Shown in pieces: positions 16,095 through 23,909 of a stretch of 42,838 nucleotides of DNA (positions within the stretch are counted from its first letter, which is position 1; each line of letters opens with the position of its first letter). The position numbers were made by a program, and so were the translations under genes. This DNA is from Acidimicrobiia bacterium. GTDB lineage: Bacteria > Actinomycetota > Acidimicrobiia > Acidimicrobiales > AC-14. Below the pieces are notes generated by a model. The model was not told where the DNA came from. It did not search any database and saw only the letters and a program-made list of their open reading frames with translations. The stretch covers positions 1 to 42,838 of the forward strand of contig JAFASB010000142.1 in the NCBI GenBank assembly GCA_019244985.1. The letters are read 5' to 3'.

Positions 16095-16877
16095 TCACGA
16101 ACGCAATGACAGGTAGGCGTCGGCCATCCGGCGCCCCAGGGTCTGTACCGAGGTGGTGTCGTAGTGCAGACCGTCGGCCAGCGTCAGATCGTCGGTGTCG
16201 ACTGCCTTCACCTTCGGGAGGAGGCGGGCGATGTCGTCCTGGGCGGCGCGAACCGTGAACGAATACTGCTCGCTGAGGCGGACGCGGCCGAGCACGAACG
16301 GGAGCGCGTTGTTGCCAAGGTCCCTCCGAACGTGGTCGATCAGCCCTCGGAGGTTGCTGTCGTACACAGCCGAGGTGTCTGTGTTGATCCCGTCGGTCTC
16401 GCCCTGCATCCAGAACACGCCGGCCACCTTCGCGCGGTTGCCCCCAACGGGGACCGTGAGGGCGTCGGACACCGCGTTCTGGAGCCGGACGTAGAGCCCG
16501 TCGGGCTTCGACGGGTCCCACTCGGTGACCAACGACGAACCGTTGACCGCGACCTTGACGGCAGCGACCTTCGTGCCCAGTTTCGACGCCAGCTCCCGAA
16601 GGGCGGTGACGTCAGGGCCGAAGGCGCCCGGTATGTCGCCCGCCGGGATGGCGGTCGTCCACGCCCGCGCTGCGTCGTCCCAGTACTCGACCCGCTTGTC
16701 AGGTCGCGCCAGCGCGGGCGGCGCCAAGCTGAACCGCGCGCCTGCTCCCACCATGTTCGACTGCCCGGCGAAGATGAACAGCGGCACCGTGCGGTGACTC
16801 CCGCCCCTCGTCGTCGCGATGGCGACAACGACCAGCACGGCGACGGCGGCCAGCCCGATGGCGACGCGCCTGGTCAC
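16095..16877 (-). CDS. Membrane-anchored SASA-type carbohydrate esterase (SGNH fold)
   Basis: The 260-residue protein begins at GTG 16877 with an N-terminal hydrophobic segment (about 5-22) that acts as signal or anchor, then shows the block I motif FAGQSNMVGAG with catalytic Ser40, the block GVFWMQGETD (156-160 WMQGE) and the C-terminal ADGLHYD (235-240) with catalytic Asp and His. The family (sialate O-acetylesterase, PF03629) removes O-acetyl groups from sugars outside the cytoplasm. It is the first gene of the minus-strand operon and would balance the acyltransferases at 27.7-32.9 kb. Confidence 0.87.
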   Translation of the reverse strand: MTRRVAIGLAAVAVLVVVAIATTRGGSHRTVPLFIFAGQSNMVGAGARFSLAPPALARPDKRVEYWDDAARAWTTAIPAGDIPGAFGPDVTALRELASKLGTKVAAVKVAVNGSSLVTEWDPSKPDGLYVRLQNAVSDALTVPVGGNRAKVAGVFWMQGETDGINTDTSAVYDSNLRGLIDHVRRDLGNNALPFVLGRVRLSEQYSFTVRAAQDDIARLLPKVKAVDTDDLTLADGLHYDTTSVQTLGRRMADAYLSLRS

Positions 16878-16883
16878 GGCGCC

Positions 16884-16889
16884 AACCTA
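16884..16889 (-). promoter_or_regulatory. Candidate leaderless -10 (TAGGTT) for the CDP-sugar operon
   Basis: On the minus strand TAGGTT is followed by ggcgcc and the GTG at 16877. It would drive eight genes. A perfect 10-base palindrome, CGACCGGTCG (16894-16903), lies in the spacer just upstream. Confidence 0.5.
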
Positions 16890-16893
16890 CCGG

Positions 16894-16903
16894 CGACCGG
16901 TCG
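16894..16903. promoter_or_regulatory. Palindrome CGACCGGTCG, possible operator
   Basis: A perfect 10-base inverted repeat sits between the presumed -10 and -35 of the minus-strand operon, in the 133-base divergent region shared with the chain-length/kinase genes. Short GC palindromes occur by chance in such DNA. Confidence 0.25.
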
Positions 16904-16959
16904 TGTGAATTGGCCCAGACCGGGCGGTTGGCGACGGTCGACCGCATCCAGTACGGAGA

Positions 16960-16965
16960 TACACT
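16960..16965 (+). promoter_or_regulatory. Candidate -10 (TACACT) for the wzz/kinase pair
   Basis: TACACT is the best -10-like hexamer in the divergent region on the plus strand. Transcription from it would give a leader of about 40 bases. An AGAAGG ribosome-site-like stretch follows near 16995, 11 bases before the TTG start. AACGCGTT (16970-16977) is palindromic at the presumed start point. Confidence 0.3.
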
Positions 16966-17010
16966 TCGAAACGCGTTCGGCGACGCGTCGATGCAGAAGG
17001 GCCCCCATCC

Positions 17011-17787
17011 TTGGAGCTGCACCGCTATCTCTCGATCCTCCGGCGACGGCTGGTCGTCGTCGTGCTGGCCGTGCTGGTCTGCGCGGCCGCGGCCTGGGCG
17101 GCGACGCCGAAGAAGGCGCAGTACTCCGCCCAGAGCGTGATCTACATCGGTGCCCAGAAGTACGCGCTGAACCCCGGCGGCGGTGCGGCGCAATACACAA
17201 TCGATCCGACGCTCGTCGTCAAGAACATCATGTCGACCTACCAGGCGATGCTCCACAGCGAGCCGATCGCCAGCGACGCCATTCAGCTCGCGCACGTACC
17301 CCTCTCGTCCGACGAGGTGCTGAGCCGCACCACGGTGGCACCCGACAAGGACACCCAGCTTCTCGACGTGACGGTCAAGGACGACATCCCCGAGCGGGCG
17401 CGTCGCCTGGCGGATTCCCTTTCGCAGGCGTTCGTCTCGAAGATCCAGTCATTGGACACGTCGAGCAACGCGCCGGTGCAGGAGGGAACGCTTCCGGGCG
17501 TGCCCGCCTACGTGTTCGAGCGGGCCAAGCTCCCTTCCCAGCCGGATTCGAGCGGCCTGGCCCGCAACATGGTGCTCGGCGGCCTGTTCGGACTCATGAC
17601 CTCGATCGGCATCGTGTTCCTGCTCGAGTACCTCGACCTGACCATCAAGAGCCCGGCCGAGGCCGAGCGACGGCTGCAGCTCCCGGTCCTCGCCGTGATC
17701 CCATTCGACCGCGACCACCCCGACGTCGACGCCGTGGCGACGTCCCGAAGCGGGCAAGAGCCCGCCCCGGCGCGCAGCATCGTCTGA
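17011..17787 (+). CDS. Polysaccharide chain-length determinant (Wzz/CpsC type)
   Basis: The 258-residue protein has the Wzz plan: a short cytoplasmic ELHRYLSILRRR, a first membrane span (about 13-31), an extracytoplasmic domain, and a second span (about 187-206, ending in FLLEYLD) preceded by PSQPDSSGLARN, where Pro residues are the family mark. A C-terminal cytoplasmic tail follows and would contact the kinase encoded 13 bases downstream. Such proteins set the polymer length made by a Wzy-type system. TTG at 17011 is the only start before the first strand; the ATG at 16991 is out of frame. Confidence 0.88.
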   Translation: MELHRYLSILRRRLVVVVLAVLVCAAAAWAATPKKAQYSAQSVIYIGAQKYALNPGGGAAQYTIDPTLVVKNIMSTYQAMLHSEPIASDAIQLAHVPLSSDEVLSRTTVAPDKDTQLLDVTVKDDIPERARRLADSLSQAFVSKIQSLDTSSNAPVQEGTLPGVPAYVFERAKLPSQPDSSGLARNMVLGGLFGLMTSIGIVFLLEYLDLTIKSPAEAERRLQLPVLAVIPFDRDHPDVDAVATSRSGQEPAPARSIV

Positions 17788-17800
17788 TGCGAGGTCGACT

Positions 17801-18565
17801 TTGATCCGTCGCGCCAGCGCGCGCGCCCGCGCTGTTCCCCAGTTCACCCGGGTGCCACCGGGAACCGACGTCCAGACCGAGGCTTACCGGGTCCTGCGTT
17901 CGAACCTCCTGACCGCTCTCGCCGACGTGCCCAACCCGGCGGTGATGGTCACCAGCGCGCAGCCCGGTGAGGGCAAGACGTCGGCATCGGTGAACCTCGG
18001 CCGGGCGCTGGCGCGCGGCCGCCAGCGCGTCGTGATGCTCGACCTCGACCTGCGCCACCCCGACCTGCACCGCTGGCTCGGCGGCCACAACGAGTTCGGC
18101 GTCACCGACGTGCTGCTCGACCGCCGGCCCCTCGACTCGTGCCTGCAGTACTTCGAGTTCCCAGACGCCGGGTCCCGTCCTGCGTCGGGTCTCTACCTGT
18201 TGAGCACGGGCCCACGCGTGAGCGAACCCACCGAGCTGCTCGGCAGCCGCCGCCTGGCGCTGCTGATCGACAGCCTCGTGAAGCAGGCCGACATCGTGCT
18301 CATCGACACGGCGCCGGTGCTTCCCGTCGCCGACACCCTCGCCGTCGGGCGCATCGTGTCGGGTGCGCTGCTGGTGGTCGAGATGCGCGAGACCCCCGTG
18401 GGTGCCGTGCAGCGGGCCAAGGACGCGCTCACCCGCAACCAGACGCGGCTGCTCGGCATCATCATGAACAAGCAGCAGGCGCGCGACGCCGACATCGGCT
18501 TCTACGGCTACGGGTACGGCTACGGCGAAGCGGAAGCGACCTACGACGACGGCGACGGCGCCTGA
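17801..18565 (+). CDS. CpsD-type bacterial tyrosine kinase
   Basis: The 254-residue cytoplasmic BY-kinase has Walker A SAQPGEGKTS (52-61), Walker A' VVMLDLDLR (77-85) and Walker B VLIDTAP (166-172), with EAYRVLRSNL, the usual oligomerisation motif, near residue 28. The C-terminal tyrosine cluster is compact: Tyr235, 237, 239 and 241 in GFYGYGYGYG, and Tyr248. It partners the Wzz protein encoded upstream as separate chains, as in CpsC/CpsD. The start is TTG 17801. The last 25 bases overlap the convergent GT2 gene, so the codons after the tyrosine cluster are shared. Confidence 0.92.
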   Translation: MIRRASARARAVPQFTRVPPGTDVQTEAYRVLRSNLLTALADVPNPAVMVTSAQPGEGKTSASVNLGRALARGRQRVVMLDLDLRHPDLHRWLGGHNEFGVTDVLLDRRPLDSCLQYFEFPDAGSRPASGLYLLSTGPRVSEPTELLGSRRLALLIDSLVKQADIVLIDTAPVLPVADTLAVGRIVSGALLVVEMRETPVGAVQRAKDALTRNQTRLLGIIMNKQQARDADIGFYGYGYGYGEAEATYDDGDGA

Positions 18566-19368
18566 GCGGATGCGCCCGCAGCGGGCGCCCGCACACCGTG
18601 CTTCGCCAGATACCGCACCATGCCCCACGCGTGGACGGCGGTCCGCCACGTGAGCCAACGGTGGTCGGTGACCGCCAGGTGATGGTGGATGATCTGGGCG
18701 GCAGGGAGATAGATCACGCGCCATCCGTGCTGATGCATGCGTAGGCACCAGTCGATGTCCTCGACATACAGGTAGAAGCGCTCGTCGAGCGTCCCCACGT
18801 CGTCGAGGGCTTCGCGCCGGGTCATCAAGCAGGCACCGAGCATCCAGTCGACGTCCCGGGTCTCGCCGTGGTCGACGTCGAGCATGAGGTGACGAGCGTT
18901 GAGCGACGACTGGCCCAGCGCTCGCCGGAGCGGGCTGCGCCGGGCGATGGCCGACCCGAGCGTCGGGAACCGCCGGCACGAGGGCTGGACGCTTCCGTCG
19001 GGGAAGCGGAGCTGAGGTCCGACAACGCCGACGTCGGGATGCTCGTCGAGGTAGCGAGCCATGGTGGCGATCGAGCCCGGCGACGCCTCGGTGTCGGGGT
19101 TGAGAAGCAGCACGTACCCCCCAGAGCTGCGCGCCAGCCCGATGTTGCAGTTCGCCGAGAACCCGCGTCGCCGGTCGTTGACGAGCACCGTCGCGTCCGG
19201 GCACGTCTGGCGGGCGACCTCTGCGGACCCGTCCGCCGAGCGGTTATCGACGACGATCACCTCATAGGTGAGGTCACCGACCGCGGCCGGGAGGGAGCTG
19301 AGACACGTGCGCAGGAAGGCGGCGTGCTCATGGGAAACGACGATGATCGAGAGGTCGATGGCAGTCAC
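18541..19368 (-). CDS. Glycosyltransferase family 2 (rhamnosyltransferase-like)
   Basis: The 275-residue protein shows LSIIVVSHEHAAFLRTCL, VIVVDNRSADGSAEV, the LLNPDTEASPGS donor motif and VDWMLGACLMTRREALDDVG, with FYLYVEDIDWCLRM as the acceptor-side motif. This combination is typical of WbbL/RfbF-like GT2 rhamnosyltransferases. It starts at GTG 19368, preceded by a perfect AGGAGG ribosome site 8 bases upstream, one of the few canonical ones here. It is convergent with the kinase (25-base overlap) and divergent from the GT4 gene at 19398. Confidence 0.88.
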   Translation of the reverse strand: MTAIDLSIIVVSHEHAAFLRTCLSSLPAAVGDLTYEVIVVDNRSADGSAEVARQTCPDATVLVNDRRRGFSANCNIGLARSSGGYVLLLNPDTEASPGSIATMARYLDEHPDVGVVGPQLRFPDGSVQPSCRRFPTLGSAIARRSPLRRALGQSSLNARHLMLDVDHGETRDVDWMLGACLMTRREALDDVGTLDERFYLYVEDIDWCLRMHQHGWRVIYLPAAQIIHHHLAVTDHRWLTWRTAVHAWGMVRYLAKHGVRAPAAGASAQAPSPSS

Positions 19369-19376
19369 CCTAGGAG

Positions 19377-19382
19377 CCTCCT
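19377..19382 (-). promoter_or_regulatory. Canonical ribosome binding site AGGAGG
   Basis: AGGAGG on the minus strand lies 8 bases before the GTG at 19368 and confirms that start. It stands out because most first genes of the window have no such site. Confidence 0.6.
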
Positions 19383-19384
19383 GG

Positions 19385-19390
19385 TAAGAA
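19385..19390 (+). promoter_or_regulatory. Weak -10-like hexamer (TAAGAA) before the GT4 at 19398
   Basis: TAAGAA is followed by 7 bases and the GTG at 19398. It lacks the final T of the pattern, so support is weak. Confidence 0.2.
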
Positions 19391-19397
19391 CGAAGCA

Positions 19398-20516
19398 GTG
19401 CCCCGCGCCCTTACACATCGCACCAGGTTCGTCCACTACCACCCATGGCTGCTGTCGCGAAACGACAGCATCGCCCTGGTCGCGTATCACTGGGCGCGTG
19501 CAGTCACCGCCGCCGGGTACCGCGTCGAGCTCGTCGGCGACAGCGCGTCGGACCCGCCGCCGTCCGCGGACGACGTCATGGTTTCGGGCGTCCGACACGT
19601 CGGCAGGGGCCCGACACTCACCCCGATCGGTCTTGGCCAGCGCCTCGGCGCCGACGACATCCTCGTGCTGCACACCGACTGGCGCTTCGCCAACCTCTTC
19701 GCTGCTCGGGTCGCCCGCCGCCTCGGCGTCCCGTATCTCGTGGTCCCCCACGGCGGCTACGAACCCGGTGTCCTACCTCGTGTTCGCGATCCGCTGCGCT
19801 ACCGGATGCCGGCGGAGCGTCACCTCCTGGACAATGCCCTGGGCGTGCACGTCTTCTTCGAGACCGAGGCCGATCTCGTCCGGCGCTTCGCGCCTCGCGC
19901 CCGCTTCGTCGTCGCCCCGACCGGCTTCGAGATCAACTCCGCACCGGAGTGGAAGGGAGGCGGGGGATACGACGCGTGGCTGGGCCGGTACGACATCGGG
20001 CACAAGGGACTCGATCTCCTCCTTCAGGCGCTGGCGACCCTGCCGCCGGAGGCGCGGCCGCTGGTGGCGATGCACGGCATCGACTGGCCCAACTCGGCGG
20101 CCGAGGTCGCGCAGCAGGCACGGGGCCTCGGCGTCGAAGCGAGCGTCTCCGTCGACCCCCCGATCTTCGGCGAGCAGAAGGACCGCTTCCTGCGTGAGGC
20201 CGACGCCTATCTGCATCCGGCGCGCTGGGAGTCCTACGGACTCGCGATCCTCGAGAACGTGGCCCTCGGCGCGCCGTGCCTCGTCTCGTCGGCGACGCAT
20301 CTCGCGCAGTGGTGGCGCGAGGATCCGCCGTTCGTCGTGTGCGATCCGACCCCGGCGGGCATCGCCGCCGGCCTGCAGCGAGTGCGTGATGCCGCCCCCG
20401 ACAAGCTCGCCGAGCGCGGCCGCGAGCTGATCACCCGCGATCTGGCCTGGCCGGTTGTCACCGAGCGGTTTCTCGACGGCGTCGACCGCCTGCTCGCCGG
20501 CGCGCAGGTGGCCTGA
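19398..20516 (+). CDS. Glycosyltransferase family 4 (GT-B)
   Basis: The 372-residue protein opens with RFVHYHPWLLSRNDSIALVA and has PYLVVPHGGYEPG in the acceptor domain. The donor domain begins at YDIGHKGLDLLLQAL and holds an intact EX7E motif, ESYGLAILE, followed by NVALGAPCLVSS. The start is GTG 19398. One base separates its stop from the GTG of the next GT4, so the two are co-translated. Sugar specificity is not visible. Confidence 0.88.
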   Translation: MPRALTHRTRFVHYHPWLLSRNDSIALVAYHWARAVTAAGYRVELVGDSASDPPPSADDVMVSGVRHVGRGPTLTPIGLGQRLGADDILVLHTDWRFANLFAARVARRLGVPYLVVPHGGYEPGVLPRVRDPLRYRMPAERHLLDNALGVHVFFETEADLVRRFAPRARFVVAPTGFEINSAPEWKGGGGYDAWLGRYDIGHKGLDLLLQALATLPPEARPLVAMHGIDWPNSAAEVAQQARGLGVEASVSVDPPIFGEQKDRFLREADAYLHPARWESYGLAILENVALGAPCLVSSATHLAQWWREDPPFVVCDPTPAGIAAGLQRVRDAAPDKLAERGRELITRDLAWPVVTERFLDGVDRLLAGAQVA

Positions 20517-20517
20517 C

Positions 20518-21711
20518 GTGGCGCCCTCCATCGCCCTGTTCGACTACTTCATCTCCGATCCGCACGCGACCACGGGGCGGGCCAAGCCGACGGCCTACGG
20601 CGCTATCCACTTCCAGCTGCTCGAGGCGCTCTGCGACGACTACGACTTCACCGTCTTTGCCATCGACTTCGACAACCCGCGGCCAGACCGCATCAACTTC
20701 GTCCCCGTCCGCGCTGTCCTGCGGCCGCTGGCGCTGCTCTTCATCACCTACCACCTCGGCGCGCTGTGGGCGTACGCGCGCGAGCGCCTGCGTCGGAGAC
20801 GTCCGTTCGATGTCGTACAGAGCGTCGAATCGAACTTCCTGCTCCCGACGGTGAGCCACGCCCAGTTCTGTCACAAGGCGTTTCTCCGAAAGGGTTGGCC
20901 GGTTGCCCGGCCGTCGGGTGTCAGGCGTCCGCTGCGTCGCATCGACTACCAGCTCCGGCGCGCAGTCGAACCGTTCGTGTACCGCCGGGCCCACCACGTG
21001 GCGACCTCGTCCACTGGGCTCCTCGACGACATCGTCGAGGCCTATCCCTGGGTGGCCGACCGCTGCCGAGTGGTCGGCAATCCAATTGATCTGACCACCT
21101 TCACGCCGGGCGCCGACTTCGACAGACGCGCCGTTCGCACCGAGCTCGGGGTCGCGGACGACGACGTGCTGCTTGCGTTCACCGCTCTGGGGGACTTCGA
21201 GCTGAAGGGCCTCCCGCTCCTGTTCGATGCGCTCACCGCGCTCGGTCGCGCCGACGTCCACCTGGTGTGTCTCGGCGGTCCGCCCCACCTCGTCGAGGAC
21301 TACCAGAAGCGCGCCTCGCGCGCCGGGCTCGACAAGCAGGTGCACGTCCTCGGCATGCAGCCGGACGTCCGGCCGTTCCTCTGGGCCGCCGACGCCTTCG
21401 TCTTCCCGTCTGCGTACGAGAGCTTCTCGGTGGCGACGGCCCACGCCGCGGCAGCCGGCCTCCCCGTGATCCTGACGCCGTTCCACCTGGCCAAGACGAT
21501 CGTGCGGGATGGCGAGAACGGCTACCTGATCGAACGCTCCGCGCCGTCGATCGTCGACGCCCTGGAGCGGTTCCTTGCGAACCCGCCCGCGGCTCGGGTC
21601 CAGATGGGCGAGGCGGCGCGTGCGGCGGTGCAACCCTTCTCACCCGACCGCTTCGTCGCCGGATGGCGGTCGCTCTACGCGCAGGAGCAGACCTCCCCGG
21701 TGTCGAACTGA
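20518..21711 (+). CDS. Glycosyltransferase family 4 (GT-B) with altered EX7E
   Basis: The 397-residue protein starts at GTG 20518, one base after the preceding stop, with SIALFDYFISDPHATTGRA. The donor domain runs from LLAFTALGDFELKGLPLLFD through VHLVCLGG to AYESFSVATAHAAAAGLPVI. The second Glu of the EX7E motif is replaced by His (E-SFSVATA-H), which may change donor handling. A 65-base gap to the next gene is slightly richer in A/T than its surroundings. It is probably one step in building the repeat unit. Confidence 0.85.
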   Translation: MAPSIALFDYFISDPHATTGRAKPTAYGAIHFQLLEALCDDYDFTVFAIDFDNPRPDRINFVPVRAVLRPLALLFITYHLGALWAYARERLRRRRPFDVVQSVESNFLLPTVSHAQFCHKAFLRKGWPVARPSGVRRPLRRIDYQLRRAVEPFVYRRAHHVATSSTGLLDDIVEAYPWVADRCRVVGNPIDLTTFTPGADFDRRAVRTELGVADDDVLLAFTALGDFELKGLPLLFDALTALGRADVHLVCLGGPPHLVEDYQKRASRAGLDKQVHVLGMQPDVRPFLWAADAFVFPSAYESFSVATAHAAAAGLPVILTPFHLAKTIVRDGENGYLIERSAPSIVDALERFLANPPAARVQMGEAARAAVQPFSPDRFVAGWRSLYAQEQTSPVSN

Positions 21712-21776
21712 AGGGGCACTGGGGATTGACTGAGAGCCGTTTTCGCGCCGCGCCGTAGGGAGGACAGCACAGCGTC

Positions 21777-22532
21777 ATGAGCAGGGTGCGCAGTGTGGTC
21801 AGGGACCTCCTTCACCGGCGGGGCTATGTCGTCGAGCGGACATTCGCTCCCGACTACGAGCCGGAAATCCGCGAGACCGTCGCCGCCGTTCGGCCCTACA
21901 CGATGACGTCGATTCACCGGGTGGCGGCCGTGTGTACGGCTACGAGGCACGTCGTTCGTCATCGCATCCCGGGCGCGATCGTCGAGTGCGGCGTCTGGAA
22001 GGGCGGGAGCTCGATGGCGGCCGCCCTCACCCTGGTCAAGGCCGGCGCCCGTGCCCGCGAGATCTACCTCTACGACACGTTTGAGGGGATCCCGAAGCCG
22101 GACGCCCACGACGACGTCGTCGCACTGAACGGCGAATCGGCGCTCGACATCTGGCACCGGGAGAACGCCCGCTCCCGCGACGGCGCGTGGCTCGAGGCGC
22201 CCATCGAGCAGGTGCGCGCCAATATGGCGACGACGGGGTACGACATGGACCGCGTCCATCTCGTCAAAGGCCTGGTCGAGGACACCGTCGCCAAGACGGC
22301 ACCCGACCAAATCGCGGTCTTGCGCCTCGACACCGACTGGTACGGTTCCACGAAGCTTGAGATGGAGGAGCTGTTCCCGCGGCTCAGCCCAGGCGGCATC
22401 CTGATCATCGACGACTACGGTCACCTCGAGGGCGCCCGCCGCGCTGTCGACGAATACCTTGCGACGTACCCCCAACCCGTCTTCCTCAGCCGCATCGACT
22501 ACAGCGGTCGGCTCGCGGTCAAGCCGGGGTAG
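21777..22532 (+). CDS. TylF/MycF-family O-methyltransferase-like protein (second copy)
   Basis: The 251-residue protein shares the motif order of the product of 4133-4873: RPYTMTSIHRVAAV, IVECGVWKGGSSM, LYDTFEGIPKPD, LRLDTDWYGST and IIDDYGHLEGARRAVDEY. It adds a basic N-terminus (SRVRSVVRDLLHRRGY). The family uses SAM and a metal ion to methylate sugar hydroxyls. ATG 21777 is preceded by AGGGAGGA about 13 bases upstream, farther than ideal. The two copies may methylate different positions or residues of the same glycan. Confidence 0.85.
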   Translation: MSRVRSVVRDLLHRRGYVVERTFAPDYEPEIRETVAAVRPYTMTSIHRVAAVCTATRHVVRHRIPGAIVECGVWKGGSSMAAALTLVKAGARAREIYLYDTFEGIPKPDAHDDVVALNGESALDIWHRENARSRDGAWLEAPIEQVRANMATTGYDMDRVHLVKGLVEDTVAKTAPDQIAVLRLDTDWYGSTKLEMEELFPRLSPGGILIIDDYGHLEGARRAVDEYLATYPQPVFLSRIDYSGRLAVKPG

Positions 22533-22559
22533 CGATCGGCTCGTCGCGACGCACGTGCC

Positions 22560-23909
22560 GTGACCGGCACGGTCGCCGCTGACACTGCCCGACGACAACG
22601 GCGCCTCGCGCTGGGCCGCGGCGGGTGGAGCACGTTCGACCAGGGGCTGAACAGCCTCACGAACTTCGCGGTCAACGTCATCGCCATCCACACCCTGTCG
22701 GTCCGGAACCTCGGATCGTTCTCGATCGCCTTCACGCTGTACACGCTGGCGTGGGGCGTGTCGCGGGCCTTCGTCTCCGAGCCGCTCATCGTCCGTTGGA
22801 GTGACGTCGCCGAGCCTGAGTGGCGCGCCGCGTCGGCGGACTCACTCGGCGCCGCGATCGCCGTTGGCTTGATCGCCGCGGTCGTCGCCGTCGCCGTCGC
22901 CCCGGTTCTCGACACGACGACCAAGCGATCGATGCTGGCCATCGCCGTGTTCCTTCCCGGGCTCCTCGTGCAGGACGCCGTACGCCTTGCGTTCTTCGCC
23001 AAGGGCCGTCCCCAGTCCGCCGCTCTGAACGACTTCCTGTGGGCGCTGTTCCTGCCGCCGTTGCTGTTGGTGTTCGCCGTCGGCGGTCGGTCGGTAACGA
23101 GCGCCGACCTCCTGCTGGCGTGGGGTGCGGCAGGCACCCTGGCGGGCGTGGCCGGGTTCGCGCAGATCGGCGCCCTGCCGACGCCGCGCAGCCCGATTCG
23201 ATGGTGGCGAAACGAGCGGGACCTCGGCCTCCGGTATGTCGGCGAGTTCGCCAGCCAGAACGGCCTGCTGCGCCTGTCCGACTACGGCGTGGCGGGCGTC
23301 GCCGGACTGTCGGCGCTCGGCCTGTTCCGCATCGCCAACGTGCTCATGGGCCCCGTACGCATCGCGGTCACCGGGCTCGCCCTCCATGCCATCGGCGAGG
23401 GGTCGCGGAACCGGGCGTTCGAGCTCACGGCCGAGCGGCGATCGACGTTGTTGCGCTACGCAGCCCTCATCGCCGCGTGCGGCCTCGTGCTCGTCGGGGT
23501 TGCCTACGCAGTGCCGGTGAGCATCGGCATCAAGTTCGCCGGTGGCGACTGGACAGAGGCCCGTTTCATCTTCGCTATCGCCTCGCTGGCCTGGGTCGGC
23601 TTCGCGGTGGCCACGGTCTCCATGGTCCAGCTGCGGATCATGGCCAACGCCCGGCAGAGCCTCCGCGCGCAGCTCTGGAGCTGCGTGCCGCTCGCCGGCA
23701 CCATCCTCCTCGGCGCGGCAGTCGACGGGGCCCGTGGTGCCGCAGTCGGGCTCGCCATCGGATACACCATCACCGGATGGATCTGGTGGCGACACGTCGT
23801 GACCGCACCCCCGACCGAAAGCGGTCGGCTCGCCGCCCGCGATCCGGACCTCCTACCCCCAGACGCGCTCACGCCTGACGCGCTGAGCGCTGGTGAAGGA
23901 CTTCTATGA
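22560..23909 (+). CDS. Polysaccharide flippase-like membrane protein (Wzx/MOP type)
   Basis: The 449-residue protein has about 12 hydrophobic segments spread over its whole length and begins with LGRGGWSTFDQGLNSLTNFA, in the style of Wzx/MurJ-like exporters (a glutamine and charged pair in the first helix). It would flip lipid-linked repeat units across the membrane for the ligase/polymerase encoded at 25553. The C-terminal tail holds a small PDALTPDAL repeat. GTG 22560 is the first start, and the stop overlaps the next ATG (ATGA). Identity as flippase is from topology and context, since the family has little sequence conservation. Confidence 0.75.
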   Translation: MTGTVAADTARRQRRLALGRGGWSTFDQGLNSLTNFAVNVIAIHTLSVRNLGSFSIAFTLYTLAWGVSRAFVSEPLIVRWSDVAEPEWRAASADSLGAAIAVGLIAAVVAVAVAPVLDTTTKRSMLAIAVFLPGLLVQDAVRLAFFAKGRPQSAALNDFLWALFLPPLLLVFAVGGRSVTSADLLLAWGAAGTLAGVAGFAQIGALPTPRSPIRWWRNERDLGLRYVGEFASQNGLLRLSDYGVAGVAGLSALGLFRIANVLMGPVRIAVTGLALHAIGEGSRNRAFELTAERRSTLLRYAALIAACGLVLVGVAYAVPVSIGIKFAGGDWTEARFIFAIASLAWVGFAVATVSMVQLRIMANARQSLRAQLWSCVPLAGTILLGAAVDGARGAAVGLAIGYTITGWIWWRHVVTAPPTESGRLAARDPDLLPPDALTPDALSAGEGLL

